NCBI RefSeq assembly: GCF_003703835.1
Contig: NZ_RDQR01000007.1
Location: 32,052-96,051 of the forward strand
Origin: Auritidibacter ignavus
GTDB lineage: Bacteria; Actinomycetota; Actinomycetes; Actinomycetales; Micrococcaceae
Reading direction: 5' to 3'
DNA: 64,000 bases
The position numbers and the translations under genes were made by a program. Numbering within the stretch: the stretch's first letter is position 1; each line of letters begins with the position of its first letter. The notes beneath the pieces were generated by a model. That model was not told the origin of the DNA and made no database searches. It saw nothing but the letters and a program-made list of their open reading frames with translations. This document shows, piece by piece, positions 42,001-50,974 of the stretch.

Positions 42001-44623
42001 CGCGGAAGCCCTCGGCCTCGGGGGCCGTCACGCCGGCGGTATTGACGTGCACGGCATGGCCACCGGCGCTATCACCGGAAATAACGTCATGAACGTTGCC
42101 CAAATGGTGAAACCAGGTGATATTCGGTTCGCCGGCGACCGGTCCGACGTAGACGAAGCATGGATCCCACTTGACGGGTCCAAACGATCAGTAGCGATCC
42201 TGCTCGAGGCCATGCGCCGTATGCCAGGCTTCACCCCGGAGGGTATGGCATCGGGTAGCGTGACCGCCAGGGTTACCCCGGCGACCGTGGATGGTGTGCA
42301 AGCACCTGACACCAGTGAACTAACCGGGGCCTGGGTGGAGGCAATGGACCAGCTCACCGGGTCCACCGAATCAGCGTTCACCACCATGGCCGATGATACT
42401 GCCACCGCACACCAGGCCATGACCGGCACGGTGTCTACGGCTGGTAAAACTATGACCGCTGACACGCGGGCAACCATGCTCGCACAACAATCAGCGACCC
42501 TGGCAGGGAACCGGGCCATGACCGCTGACACGCGGGCAACCATGCTCGCACAACAATCAGCGACCCTGGCAGGGAACCGGGCCATGACCGCGGACACGAA
42601 AAATGCGGTACTCGCACAACAGTCCGCAACCATCACAGCGCATAATGTGATGTCCTCGGACACGGCAAAAACTGTGGCTTCTCTCGTGAACAGCACGGTC
42701 GCCGGCAACAGGTCGATGACCGCGGACACGCGCTCGCAGAAGGGCGAACAATCACGGGTGACCAGCACCGCGAACAGGGTCATGCTGGACAACACGGTTC
42801 GATCGTTGACCACGATGCGGGACACTGCTGGGAACCGGTTAGCGGGTATGACCCGTGTTACTGGGCAGAATATGGCGATCATGCGCACCACCACAGCAAC
42901 ACAGGTTGCCGGCATGCGCGAACGGGCCGGGGAAGAATTCACCAGGATGCGTGACCGTGGTGTGGCCACCACCGCACAGTTACGTGATGGTGTGGTCAAC
43001 CAAATGGGGTCTGCACGACAACCATTCACGGGGAAAATCAACGACCTGATAGGCGTGCTACGCTCATTCTCTAACGCCATTAGCCAGGCATACGGTGACA
43101 TGGGCGTGAGCATGAAAAAACCTGTCCGGTTAGCGACAGGTGGTGTTCTCCCCGGGTACACCCCAGGCCGGGACGTGCACAGTTTCACCTCTCCTACTGG
43201 TGGCCGGCTCGAGCTGTCTGGTGGTGAGTCGATCATGCGGCCAGAAGTGGCACGTGCTATGGGGCGTGGCTGGGTTGACCGGGTGAACACGGCAGCACGT
43301 GGTGGCGGTGTCACAGGTGTTCGTCGTGTCCTTGGTGATGGTGTGCAGGCTTTCGCAGACGGCGGTATTTTTGAGACCGAGTTTTCCGCGGACGCCAAAA
43401 AAATTGGTCAAGAATACAAGGGCCGGTTGCCAGTGAGCCCGTGGCGTCCTATCGGTGAGCATGTGATCCAACAGGTCATTGACGGGTTCGGAGATTACCT
43501 GGCCAGCCTGTTTGACGCGGTGGCCGGGCCGGGCATGGTCGTCACGAACGGGCGCACAGCGAAACCCACCACAGGTCGTGTCACGTCCGGTTACGGTCCA
43601 CGGTGGGGTGGCCACCATGCCGGTATGGATATTGCCGCCGGGCAGGGTACGCCCACATTCTCGTATGCGGCGGGTGTGGTCCGAAAAACTGGGCCGAACA
43701 TCGGGCCGGGCCGTACCGGTTTGGGCATTCTGATTGAGCACGCGAACCGGATGCACACCTACTACGGGCACAACCCTATTGGTGGTGTACGGGTGCGCGC
43801 TGGTGACAAGGTGCTACCTGGTCAACGGATTGGTGCACAGGGCACAACAGGTAATGTGACTGGCGCGCACTTGCACTGGGAGGTGCACCGCAAACGGGCG
43901 TGGGGTGATGTTAACCCGGCTAAATATTGGGCTACTGCTGGTCGTGGCGGGAACATGACTGGCACCATTCCGGGCAGTACGGGGGGAACAGATTTCCCCG
44001 CCGGGTCCGGGTCCATAAAGGATCAGGTGCGGGCAGTGGCGGCCCGGTACGGTTGGGGTTCCGGTGCACAATGGCGGGCAGTGGATCAACTTTTGTCTCG
44101 CGAGTCCGGGTGGAACCACAGGGCCGCCAACCCGACGTCTTCGGCGGAGGGCCTATTCCAGAAGATGACGTCCATTCATGGGCCTGTGGAACCGACAGCT
44201 GCGGGACAGGCTGAGTGGGGTTTTAACTATATCAAACGCACGTACGGTAACCCGTTGTCGGCGTTAGCTCACCACAACCGGCGAGGATGGTACGCGGACG
44301 GCGGTGTTCTACCCATGCGAGGCTATGCGGATGGTACCAGTTCGGCGGTTCCCGGCTGGGCATGGGTTGGTGAACGTGGCCCTGAGTTGTTGAAGTTCCG
44401 TGGCGGTGAAACGGTGAAGACCGCTCAACAGTCGGCACGACAACAGGTGAGCGTGCAAGGTGTGTTGTCGGAACGGGACGCTGACCTGTTGGGTCGAAGT
44501 ATTGCTAAGCATATGGACGGCGGGGTCACATTCAATGCGCCGGTGACAGCTGGTGACACTGACCGGCTCGCTGAACGGTTGACCGCTTTGAGTCGCCGGC
44601 GCCGGGTCATCATGGCCCGCTAA
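39089..44623 (+). CDS. tape measure protein with M23 peptidase and transglycosylase-like domains
   Basis: 1844 residues. The N-terminal tape-measure region (about 70-210) is followed by hydrophobic segments near 345-400 and 527-555, coiled coils to about 870, and 22-residue helical repeats at 1100-1319. The C-terminus has an M23 zinc peptidase (about 1494-1610; HHAGMDIA and GAHLHWEV) and a lysozyme/SLT-like domain (about 1641-1734; LLSRESGWNHRAANPTSSAEGLFQ). It sets tail length and would open the thick Gram-positive wall during DNA entry. Confidence 0.94.
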   Translation: MALTAAELVAYLRMDKTDFDSKLGSAEKNMRTTSGKFRDWAKDMGGAMAGTLTVAGTAAGALAVAVGKTGVEYNGMQQASRAALDTIMGGAEKANAQMDKLDEFARNSPFAKDVFINAQQQLLGFGVEADKVIPALESIQDSVAAVGGSNEDIASITDTLSKMQGQGKLTGETLNRLGEYGIDAATILGEQMGKTGEEIRAMASKPGGIPVDKVWDPLVEGLTDRFGGAAANVKNTWAGAIDRIKAATRDIGSEVAKPLVDPKGGGYAVTWANQFADVLRAVQRQVEPLTSLMEGRFQGAIGKVSEVLLDARDAIDSITVDDLNNGLETLGRHAPAIAGVGTAITLMASKNIPIIGGLASALGPIPGALIAAATASPEARDALGQLFEAVAPLGDTLLNLAGILSDNFTTAIGIAADVLGVGVSAVKPLIDAFTALPEPVQNSVIWLGALVALRGKVEAFGVLMGRTGRAVRDGSVVAVDGVRGIFDVFRGWRGAFDQAYSDTGRFRSGLSEMAGQVGRDAKSGLRGVFGGVMSLLGGPWGVALGAAGIALTLWSQKNQEAKQRQEEFKASLDETTGALTEQSTALIYENVSANERAMDALEAYGLTVQDVIPYIEGQAGAEAELKSRVEDLMKARWEEQGLTEKEIERRFEQAGGVEAVLGPLEKYKEETREATEAKRDELDAQQAAAESLDETERALDRYSEQMAIVNDETKTGTDRARALKEAIDELSGVELSADEIRRQTETSTRNITEQLKAYVDATNEQGEALVNLKEGQLAYNDEGDRLNELLVRHEELARESAIAAYDKAGGDQNAKEAAEAAADAYAKQRDKLEEQMIQAGFSREEVEKLTDKLFAVPSDVQYHLTDGGSIDVQDAKLYSLAKRIDATPDKTITIDEPKSPGIIQRLKALGYKVDTLPDGKIRITETGSASVENTLDYLTKDRTVDIKYRPVIDGEIPFAPGVKKTRRGGPLAEALGLGGRHAGGIDVHGMATGAITGNNVMNVAQMVKPGDIRFAGDRSDVDEAWIPLDGSKRSVAILLEAMRRMPGFTPEGMASGSVTARVTPATVDGVQAPDTSELTGAWVEAMDQLTGSTESAFTTMADDTATAHQAMTGTVSTAGKTMTADTRATMLAQQSATLAGNRAMTADTRATMLAQQSATLAGNRAMTADTKNAVLAQQSATITAHNVMSSDTAKTVASLVNSTVAGNRSMTADTRSQKGEQSRVTSTANRVMLDNTVRSLTTMRDTAGNRLAGMTRVTGQNMAIMRTTTATQVAGMRERAGEEFTRMRDRGVATTAQLRDGVVNQMGSARQPFTGKINDLIGVLRSFSNAISQAYGDMGVSMKKPVRLATGGVLPGYTPGRDVHSFTSPTGGRLELSGGESIMRPEVARAMGRGWVDRVNTAARGGGVTGVRRVLGDGVQAFADGGIFETEFSADAKKIGQEYKGRLPVSPWRPIGEHVIQQVIDGFGDYLASLFDAVAGPGMVVTNGRTAKPTTGRVTSGYGPRWGGHHAGMDIAAGQGTPTFSYAAGVVRKTGPNIGPGRTGLGILIEHANRMHTYYGHNPIGGVRVRAGDKVLPGQRIGAQGTTGNVTGAHLHWEVHRKRAWGDVNPAKYWATAGRGGNMTGTIPGSTGGTDFPAGSGSIKDQVRAVAARYGWGSGAQWRAVDQLLSRESGWNHRAANPTSSAEGLFQKMTSIHGPVEPTAAGQAEWGFNYIKRTYGNPLSALAHHNRRGWYADGGVLPMRGYADGTSSAVPGWAWVGERGPELLKFRGGETVKTAQQSARQQVSVQGVLSERDADLLGRSIAKHMDGGVTFNAPVTAGDTDRLAERLTALSRRRRVIMAR
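42386..43045 (+). repeat. 22-codon (66-bp) tandem repeats in the tape measure gene
   Basis: About nine to ten consecutive 66-bp units, each usually starting with Met (MTADTRATMLAQQ-type). Units at 42452-42517 and 42518-42583 are identical at all 66 bases; the others have diverged. Each unit equals two 11-residue helical turns, so changing the number would change rod length. Confidence 0.88.
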
Positions 44624-44664
44624 CACACACATTGACCACACGAGCTGAAACGAGGGTGAACCTG

Positions 44665-45564
44665 ATGGTGGAAACAGCGCGTCGCACAGTGACATTGGTC
44701 GGGGCCGGGCAGACTGTGAAGTTGCGGTTCGGTGACGACCACACCGGGTTTAACCTTATGGCTGATGTTGAAGGTTTGGGTGCGTCCACGGTCGAAACAC
44801 ACACGACCCCAAAATGGTTCGGTGGAGACCACCTGGACCACATGAGGGCAGAATCCGGTGAAATATTCCTGCCTGTACATGTGCGGGGCCATGATCCGGG
44901 GCATGTTCGCAGACTGCACCAAACGTTACGGGAGGTGCTATCCCCCGCTGACGGGTGGGTGACTGTGACTGTGCATGACCCGGTCACTGGGGTGTCACGC
45001 GAACGCCGCGCCGTATACAAGAGTGGTTTAGAAACACCTGGGTGGGAAACTCCCGTGTCTATGACGTTGGGGGTCACGGTCCAGTTTTTGGAACCACGAG
45101 CATTTGGTACCGCATGGGAGGACACGACGATCACAGTCGCACCAACCATGCGAGCCTCTGCTGGGTGGACGTTCCCAAACATTTTTGACCCCTCAATTGC
45201 GGGCACCGGCGACCCGCGGGCCGGAGTGCTCAGAAACACTGGAGAACTGTCTGCTCCCGCAAAAGTTACCTTTTTTGGGCCGTGCGAAAACCCGAGAGTG
45301 TGGGGTGACGATTTTGTGGCCGGTTACCGTGGCCGACTCTTGTGGGATGAGCGGGTCACCCTTGACGGTTTGGCGGTGTCAGCGGTGCACCGGGCGGGTA
45401 GTGGGCGGACCCGGCATGTTCCCGGTGATCTGACCCGCGACACCCGGTTATCGAAGCTCGTGATCCCGCGGGGGCAAACAACACTGTGGTTTGACGCCAC
45501 AGATACCACAGGGACATCAAAGGTGACTGTGAGTTTTCGAGAAACGTACAGGTCACTGACCTGA
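44665..45564 (+). CDS. distal tail protein (Dit-like)
   Basis: 299 residues from ATG 44665 (GAGGGTG upstream; a TTG at 44632 is possible). Dit features: a first domain with VETHTTPKWFGGDHLDHMRAESGEIFLPVHVRG, LETPGWETPVSMTLGVTVQFLEPRAFG, and a later galectin-like half (LWDERVTLDGLAVSAVHRAGSGR). It follows the tape measure gene, where Dit normally lies, and would form the hub under the tail tube. Confidence 0.78.
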   Translation: MVETARRTVTLVGAGQTVKLRFGDDHTGFNLMADVEGLGASTVETHTTPKWFGGDHLDHMRAESGEIFLPVHVRGHDPGHVRRLHQTLREVLSPADGWVTVTVHDPVTGVSRERRAVYKSGLETPGWETPVSMTLGVTVQFLEPRAFGTAWEDTTITVAPTMRASAGWTFPNIFDPSIAGTGDPRAGVLRNTGELSAPAKVTFFGPCENPRVWGDDFVAGYRGRLLWDERVTLDGLAVSAVHRAGSGRTRHVPGDLTRDTRLSKLVIPRGQTTLWFDATDTTGTSKVTVSFRETYRSLT

Positions 45565-45615
45565 ACGGCCACGACATAAAGCATGTAGGAACAACTGAAC
45601 AGTGGAGGGGCTGGA

Positions 45616-46611
45616 ATGAGTGAAGATTACCAGGCTGCACCAGAAAATTCTGTGTGGGCAATCTCAACAGGCGGGGTGGGACACGACCCGGCAGACGCTA
45701 GAGCCATGGTTTTCATTGGCACGAACGGTGAATCCGGTCTCGTCGCCTCTGGTGGTGGCGACCTGACCGTCACACCAGGTAAGAGCGACCATGTGAGGGT
45801 TCACCCGTGCTCTGTGGTGGCCAGGTCACGGTACCCTGGGCGCGTCGATGAATCCTATGCTTTCCGGGTAAAACGTGCCCTGGATGTGAAACTCCGCCCG
45901 GCATCATCGACACCAGCTAGCGGGCGGACTGACGCAATTATTTTGCGTGTCCACGACCCGGTCATTGAGGGGTCGACAGTCCCGGAAACCGCGGAAGCAT
46001 TACAGGATTATAACTACTGGTCGGTTGACGTGATTGAGGGCATCCCAGGGTCGGTGGCTAAAACTGAGAAAGCAATCAGCGCATACAAGAAGATTGATTA
46101 CCCGTTTGTGCTGATTGGTACGGCGGTGATTCGTGCCAGCCAGTCGGCGGTGGATGAAACAAACTTTCTGGCGAACATGATTATGCCCCGCACCTACACG
46201 CCACCGCCTATCATTCATAAACCTTCGAAACGGTTCAAGACCACACAAACAGGCTCCTACTACGAGGACATGTCAGCCCCGTTACGGTTTGATGTGCCAG
46301 AGTGGGCGCGATGGGCGACGTTTGATGTGATTATCGCCGGGTTCCACCTGGCAGGCAGGAATGGGTATGGCAAAATCAGTGCTTACACCATGTCTCGGGC
46401 TTTACCGTCCTCCGAGTGGAATATGGATTTATCAGATGGCGGGGCGCGTTCTACCCAGTTCACCGGTGGCCGTGTGAGCGTGAGTCAACAACTGCGGGGC
46501 ACAAGCCAAACACTGGTGTTGCGGGTGTCGAATGCGCTTCGCGGGTCAACGGTGACCATTGATGAGAAATCTATTATCAAGGTCAGCATCACGTTCCACG
46601 AGGTGCGCTGA
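45616..46611 (+). CDS. minor tail / baseplate protein
   Basis: 331 residues. Conserved-looking segments MVFIGTNGESGLVASGGGDLTVTPGKSDHVRVHPCSVVARSRYPG and RTDAIILRVHDPVIEG...VDVIEG fit an upper-baseplate-type protein of actinophages, with a beta-sandwich C-terminus. Its stop overlaps the next ATG by one base. Exact role unknown. Confidence 0.7.
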   Translation: MSEDYQAAPENSVWAISTGGVGHDPADARAMVFIGTNGESGLVASGGGDLTVTPGKSDHVRVHPCSVVARSRYPGRVDESYAFRVKRALDVKLRPASSTPASGRTDAIILRVHDPVIEGSTVPETAEALQDYNYWSVDVIEGIPGSVAKTEKAISAYKKIDYPFVLIGTAVIRASQSAVDETNFLANMIMPRTYTPPPIIHKPSKRFKTTQTGSYYEDMSAPLRFDVPEWARWATFDVIIAGFHLAGRNGYGKISAYTMSRALPSSEWNMDLSDGGARSTQFTGGRVSVSQQLRGTSQTLVLRVSNALRGSTVTIDEKSIIKVSITFHEVR

Positions 46612-48125
46612 TGCGAGTGATCGCTGTTGAGGCGCGCACCGGTCGTGTTTTGGATTGGGAGCTACAGGCACACGCCGATGAGGTGACCGTCACCGAGGTT
46701 CTGGATGGCCACACGGTGTTAGACCTGAGTTTACGGGCAGACTATCACGCGAGGAAGGACCGTGACGGGCACCCGGTGCTGTTGGAGCAGGGCACCGTGT
46801 TCTTCGTGGAGGACGACGACGGAAAACTCCTACCGGCAGTCATGGATTCCGGGTCGTTAGAAACCGATTACCGGGCGGAAGCGTCCGGGCCGTCCCGGTT
46901 GGCCCATGACATGCCGTGGACTCGTGAAGAGATGCGCCGGTCAGGGACTGATGCGCTCCACCTGTGGAAGCACGTGTGGTCACGCATCATCATTGACACC
47001 GGCATTTACGCGCTAGACATTGACGGGTTGTCGTCGTCTGGGCAGGTTGTGGGTCGGGCGCCCACGTCGGCTTACCGTGACAAACTGGACGAGCTAAAAA
47101 CTATCCGTGATTTTTTGACGCGTCGGAAAGACGATCGCACCGCGTATTGGGAGAAAGAAACACAACGGCGGGCACGTGTGCTTGCTAAGCGTGGTGGACG
47201 TTCTGGTGTGGGGGAGATCGTGACCTCCACCGACCCGCCGGAACCTAAAGACGGTGCCAGCTATAAGATCGTCATTCACCAGAATCAAGACGGCGACGTT
47301 TTACGGGTGTGGCACTGGAAATGGTCCACCAAAACACCCGGTACCGGGGAATGGTATTACCGGTCGAATGGGGCATCACGTCAAGCAGCCAAAGACTACC
47401 TGTCAGCAAAAAACACGTTGGAGAACTCGAAAAACTGGTTCGGATCCCGGGTGGCCAGGGTAGAAGAACTCGAAAAATGGTTAGAAACCCACGAGGAAGA
47501 ACAAGGCCCCGACCATTACACGATTAGCCCTTGGGAAGACCGGGACCTGTCGGACACGCTACAAAAACTCCAAGACATTGGTGGTTTCGAGTACGTCGAA
47601 ACCGGTTCGTGGGTTGACGACATGCCGCACCCGGTTATGAGTGTGGCGCGCCGGTTCGGTACCCGTCGCCACGATCTACGGTACGAGCTGGGCGCGAACG
47701 TGCATGACATACCAGAGGTGCAGCGGGGCGAGTTCTTCACGCGAGTCACTGTCACGGGGTCTGGTGAGGGTAAGTCCACGCTCATGGAGGACCGGGCGTG
47801 GAAGCACCCCCGGTTGTTGGACAAACATGTGACCGTGTCTGAATCGGATTTGGGTACTCGACAACTTGTGCGGTCCCGGGCCGATAAGGAGCTGAAACGG
47901 TTGAAGGCTGGGTTCCAGTATCAGTTGGACCGGCTCACGGTGGTGGATTCACCGTTGGCACCTAACCGTCTGCTGAATATTGGTGATGAAATACGGGTGG
48001 TCGGTGACATGCCGGACGGTACAGGGCTGAACGTGTGGGTGCGGGTGGTGGAGATTACCCGGTCCTGGTCGGCAACGGGCACAGGGGACACGATGGAGTT
48101 AGGGGTTGAACCAATTGTCAAATAG
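46611..48125 (+). CDS. minor tail protein (ReqiPepy6 Gp37-like)
   Basis: 504 residues. The start (MRVIAVEARTGRVLDWELQAHADEVTVTEVLDGHTVLDLSL) and end (LLNIGDEIRVVGDMPDGTGLNVWVRVVEITRSWSATGTGDTMELGVEPIV) match the tail-tip Gp37-like/Tal type common in actinophages. A central Lys/Glu-rich helical insert spans about 160-300. It probably closes the tail tip and meets the cell wall. Confidence 0.78.
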   Translation: MRVIAVEARTGRVLDWELQAHADEVTVTEVLDGHTVLDLSLRADYHARKDRDGHPVLLEQGTVFFVEDDDGKLLPAVMDSGSLETDYRAEASGPSRLAHDMPWTREEMRRSGTDALHLWKHVWSRIIIDTGIYALDIDGLSSSGQVVGRAPTSAYRDKLDELKTIRDFLTRRKDDRTAYWEKETQRRARVLAKRGGRSGVGEIVTSTDPPEPKDGASYKIVIHQNQDGDVLRVWHWKWSTKTPGTGEWYYRSNGASRQAAKDYLSAKNTLENSKNWFGSRVARVEELEKWLETHEEEQGPDHYTISPWEDRDLSDTLQKLQDIGGFEYVETGSWVDDMPHPVMSVARRFGTRRHDLRYELGANVHDIPEVQRGEFFTRVTVTGSGEGKSTLMEDRAWKHPRLLDKHVTVSESDLGTRQLVRSRADKELKRLKAGFQYQLDRLTVVDSPLAPNRLLNIGDEIRVVGDMPDGTGLNVWVRVVEITRSWSATGTGDTMELGVEPIVK

Positions 48126-50193
48126 TGGGTTTTCGCGTCGTGAGCAACGCGAGTTTGAGCGACTGTTCCTAGAATCTAAACGCATTGTCGCCCGTCTATC
48201 CCGGTTGGAGCGTGCCCAGGATGCGAGACTAACGACGCTGGTGTCGGGTGATGGGTCGGGGTTTCGGGTTGTCGATGAGGACGGCCGGGAGCTTGGGGTG
48301 ATCGCTGGTGGTGGTGATCTGTTCCGGCACACGTCCACGAGTCGGCCGGTGACACCTGCCATGCCTGAGGTGTTCGCGGTGCCTGGTGGTTTCCAGGTGG
48401 TGCTAGCTGATGGTGTACCCGAGGACGTGGGCAAGGTTCTTGTTCATGCCTCGACTGATCCGGGGTTTGTGGTGGGGCCGTCGACTGTTGTTGGCACAAT
48501 CTGGGAGGACACGCAGGCCACGGTGACCTTGTGGGGTGGCGTGTGGAACGTTGCCGTACAGTTTGTGTCGAGGTCGGGTGTGGTGTCTGACCCGTCGCCG
48601 GTGGTGGTGGTTGAGGTCCCGGCCTTGGTGGATGAGGACACGATCGAGGCGCACCTGGATGAGGTGGCTGAACAGATCGCCGGTGCTAGGTCTGATGCGG
48701 AAGCGAGTTTCCAGCAGTTGGATGAGCGCCGGGCAGAGCATGAGCGGAGGATGCGCGAACTCTGGGACACGCTACCGTATGCTTTAGGTCAAAGCCTGAG
48801 CGAGGACCCAGACAGTGCTATTGCAGTAGCGGAACCACTTGAAACGGCCATGGCTGGCGTCCTGAGCGCCCGTGAGGCGTGGATTCATGACGCGATGATT
48901 CATCGTGTCAGCGCGAACAAGTTGGACGTCACAGACGCTTTCATCAGCCGGTTGTGGGCTGAAATGGCTGTCATTAAACGGTTGCAAGCACAGTCGGCGT
49001 GGATCAGTGACGCAATGATCGACAACCTGAGCGCGTCGAAGATAACAGTCACTGAAGAATTTGTGGCACGTGTCGCCAGTATCCTCAAAATCAGTGCTGG
49101 CATGATCGAGGCGAACGCGATCACCACCGAACATATCCGGGCAGGCGCGTTGGACGGCGCCGTGATCACTGGGCCTCTGATTCAGACTGAACACACACCA
49201 GAACAGGGCGTGAAATGGACCTCAGAAGGCATCATGGGGTGGGACGAAGACGGCAACCAAACCATCTCTTTGAATGGTAGTTTCAACACTCTGTCTGGTC
49301 GTATTGTGACGTCGCACCGTGGCGCACCGGGTATTGTGATTAAACCGTCACAGGATGACTGGAAAGACCAAAATGATAGGTACGCTTCACGCCGGTCTGG
49401 CGTGTATTTTGCGCAAAACCCCAACCAAGGTCTGGGCAGGCTCACCAACACTGCCGGAATGTACATTCATAACCCAGCAAACAAGGGCCCCGAAGACCTG
49501 AACATCAACGCACAAAACGGTGGGGCAATCAACCTCAATTCGCGGTTGAACGCCAGAGTCGGGAACACGGATGTCAGCAATCTGCGCATTTTTCAAGGCG
49601 AACTCGGTGTGATCGACAATTCTGGTCGCCGCTCCGTGACAATCAACCAAAATTACGCGGTCTTCAATAATAACGTGTCGGTCGGGCCAGCATTTTCGAT
49701 CATGCGAAACCGTTCCACCGACTATCGTGCCAACGTGCACATGGACAGAAACGGGATCTTATACAAAACCACTTCATCGGCACGATACAAGATCGATCAA
49801 CGAGTCCACGACACCCCCGACGCGCTACTTGACCTGGATGTGAAAACCTTCCTTGATGGGCACGCGATCGAACGACAAAAAGAAGCGCGCACCAAAAAAG
49901 AACGCATCGACCAGGGGTCTGGCGAGAACTGGTACGACGTGGACGAACGCGACCTTAACCCTGTCCTGGAGCGTATCCCCGGCCTGATCGCGGAAGACGT
50001 CGCACAAATTGACCCGACTTTTGTCACATACACCGAAGATGGTCAAGTCGAATCAATCCAATACGAGGCGCTGGCGGTGGCGTGTTTTCCGCTCATGCGC
50101 AGGCAACGCGACCGGATCGAAAAACTCGAATCACAGGTCGAGGATTTGACGGCACGACTCGAAGAACTCGAACAACAACAGCAGGGGGAATGA
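48106..50193 (+). CDS. tail fibre / receptor-binding protein with S74-like C-terminal chaperone
   Basis: 695 residues from TTG (GGAG upstream), overlapping the previous gene by 20 bp. Layout: an N-terminal coiled coil, a beta domain, a helical region with AMI-x-x-LSASK repeats (AWIHDAMIHRVSANKLDVTDAF; AWISDAMIDNLSASKITVTEEF), a beta-rich fibre part, and a C-terminal SSARYKIDQRVHD...LIAEDVAQIDP...YEALAVACFPLMRRQRDRIEKLESQVEDL, the pattern of intramolecular chaperone (peptidase S74) domains that trimerise fibres and may cut themselves off. Confidence 0.85.
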   Translation: MNQLSNSGFSRREQREFERLFLESKRIVARLSRLERAQDARLTTLVSGDGSGFRVVDEDGRELGVIAGGGDLFRHTSTSRPVTPAMPEVFAVPGGFQVVLADGVPEDVGKVLVHASTDPGFVVGPSTVVGTIWEDTQATVTLWGGVWNVAVQFVSRSGVVSDPSPVVVVEVPALVDEDTIEAHLDEVAEQIAGARSDAEASFQQLDERRAEHERRMRELWDTLPYALGQSLSEDPDSAIAVAEPLETAMAGVLSAREAWIHDAMIHRVSANKLDVTDAFISRLWAEMAVIKRLQAQSAWISDAMIDNLSASKITVTEEFVARVASILKISAGMIEANAITTEHIRAGALDGAVITGPLIQTEHTPEQGVKWTSEGIMGWDEDGNQTISLNGSFNTLSGRIVTSHRGAPGIVIKPSQDDWKDQNDRYASRRSGVYFAQNPNQGLGRLTNTAGMYIHNPANKGPEDLNINAQNGGAINLNSRLNARVGNTDVSNLRIFQGELGVIDNSGRRSVTINQNYAVFNNNVSVGPAFSIMRNRSTDYRANVHMDRNGILYKTTSSARYKIDQRVHDTPDALLDLDVKTFLDGHAIERQKEARTKKERIDQGSGENWYDVDERDLNPVLERIPGLIAEDVAQIDPTFVTYTEDGQVESIQYEALAVACFPLMRRQRDRIEKLESQVEDLTARLEELEQQQQGE

Positions 50194-50498
50194 TGGCAGT
50201 CGATCTCACACAATACACACAAAAACAATTAGCGGATTTACGGCAAGCAATCACGAACGAAACAACACGGCGCGACATCATCGACTCCGCCATGACACGC
50301 GTCGCAGGGCTCATCGACCAATACCAAGAATACGCCGGCACACAACACACCGACAGCGATGAGTGGGTGCAACCAGCCACCGTGCTCGAAGCATACCCCC
50401 AAGACGCTGTGGTCACCCACGACGGGAACACCTGGAAATCAATGGCACCCGCGAATATTAGCGTGCCAGGGACGAACGACAGCTGGGAGAAACAATGA
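50193..50498 (+). CDS. small tail-associated protein with chitin-binding-like domain
   Basis: 101 residues; ATG 50193 is spaced from AGGGGG, overlapping the fibre stop. The C-terminal half (DEWVQPATVLEAYPQDAVVTHDGNTWKSMAPANISVPGTNDSWE) fits the CBM5/12 carbohydrate-binding pattern (W..Y..G..V...G..W......PG....W). Its place after the fibre gene suggests adsorption to wall glycans. Confidence 0.72.
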   Translation: MAVDLTQYTQKQLADLRQAITNETTRRDIIDSAMTRVAGLIDQYQEYAGTQHTDSDEWVQPATVLEAYPQDAVVTHDGNTWKSMAPANISVPGTNDSWEKQ

Positions 50499-50959
50499 GC
50501 ACCGAACAACCAAACCAACACACCGGCTGGGATTTACCGAAACGCATATGGGGCAAAATCTCCGAGCCACGTGTCATTAATTTTGCGACATGGATCGGAT
50601 ACTGGCACGCCCTCATCCCCGGTGTTTACAGCATTTTTCAGCCACCCTCCAGTATCCAAGGTGCCATCGGTGACTACGCGATGATGATTATCGCCATCCT
50701 CGTCACCATCGGCGGGGCAATAGGTTTACTGACCTGCCTCAACGGGGCATGGTGGCTCGAAAGGTGGGCCGTCGTCTCACTCATTGCTGGTGCTTTCATG
50801 TACTACCTGATCGTCATCACACTCCACGTATCATCCCCCGGCAACCGGCTCCTACAAGCAGGCATCATCGGGTGCGCCATCTGCCTACTAGTATGCCGAC
50901 TCCTGAAAGTATCCACACGACAGCAAGACCCGAACGTGACCGAACCAAAACATCGCTAA
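50495..50959 (+). CDS. four-helix membrane protein of the lysis region
   Basis: 154 residues; four transmembrane helices (FATWIGYWHALIPGVYSIF; YAMMIIAILVTIGGAIGLLTCL; WAVVSLIAGAFMYYLIVITL; LLQAGIIGCAICLLVCRLL). ATG overlaps the previous stop. Position among lysis genes suggests a holin-like or antiholin role, but a clearer holin lies after the endolysin. Confidence 0.72.
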   Translation: MSTEQPNQHTGWDLPKRIWGKISEPRVINFATWIGYWHALIPGVYSIFQPPSSIQGAIGDYAMMIIAILVTIGGAIGLLTCLNGAWWLERWAVVSLIAGAFMYYLIVITLHVSSPGNRLLQAGIIGCAICLLVCRLLKVSTRQQDPNVTEPKHR

Positions 50960-50974
50960 AAAGGAGGGCGGATT

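Noticed and set aside
42028..43398. 456-codon open frame on the minus strand opposite the tape measure gene
   Set aside because: It mirrors the codon periodicity and repeats of the tape measure gene; no start signal, no family features, and the plus-strand protein is certain.
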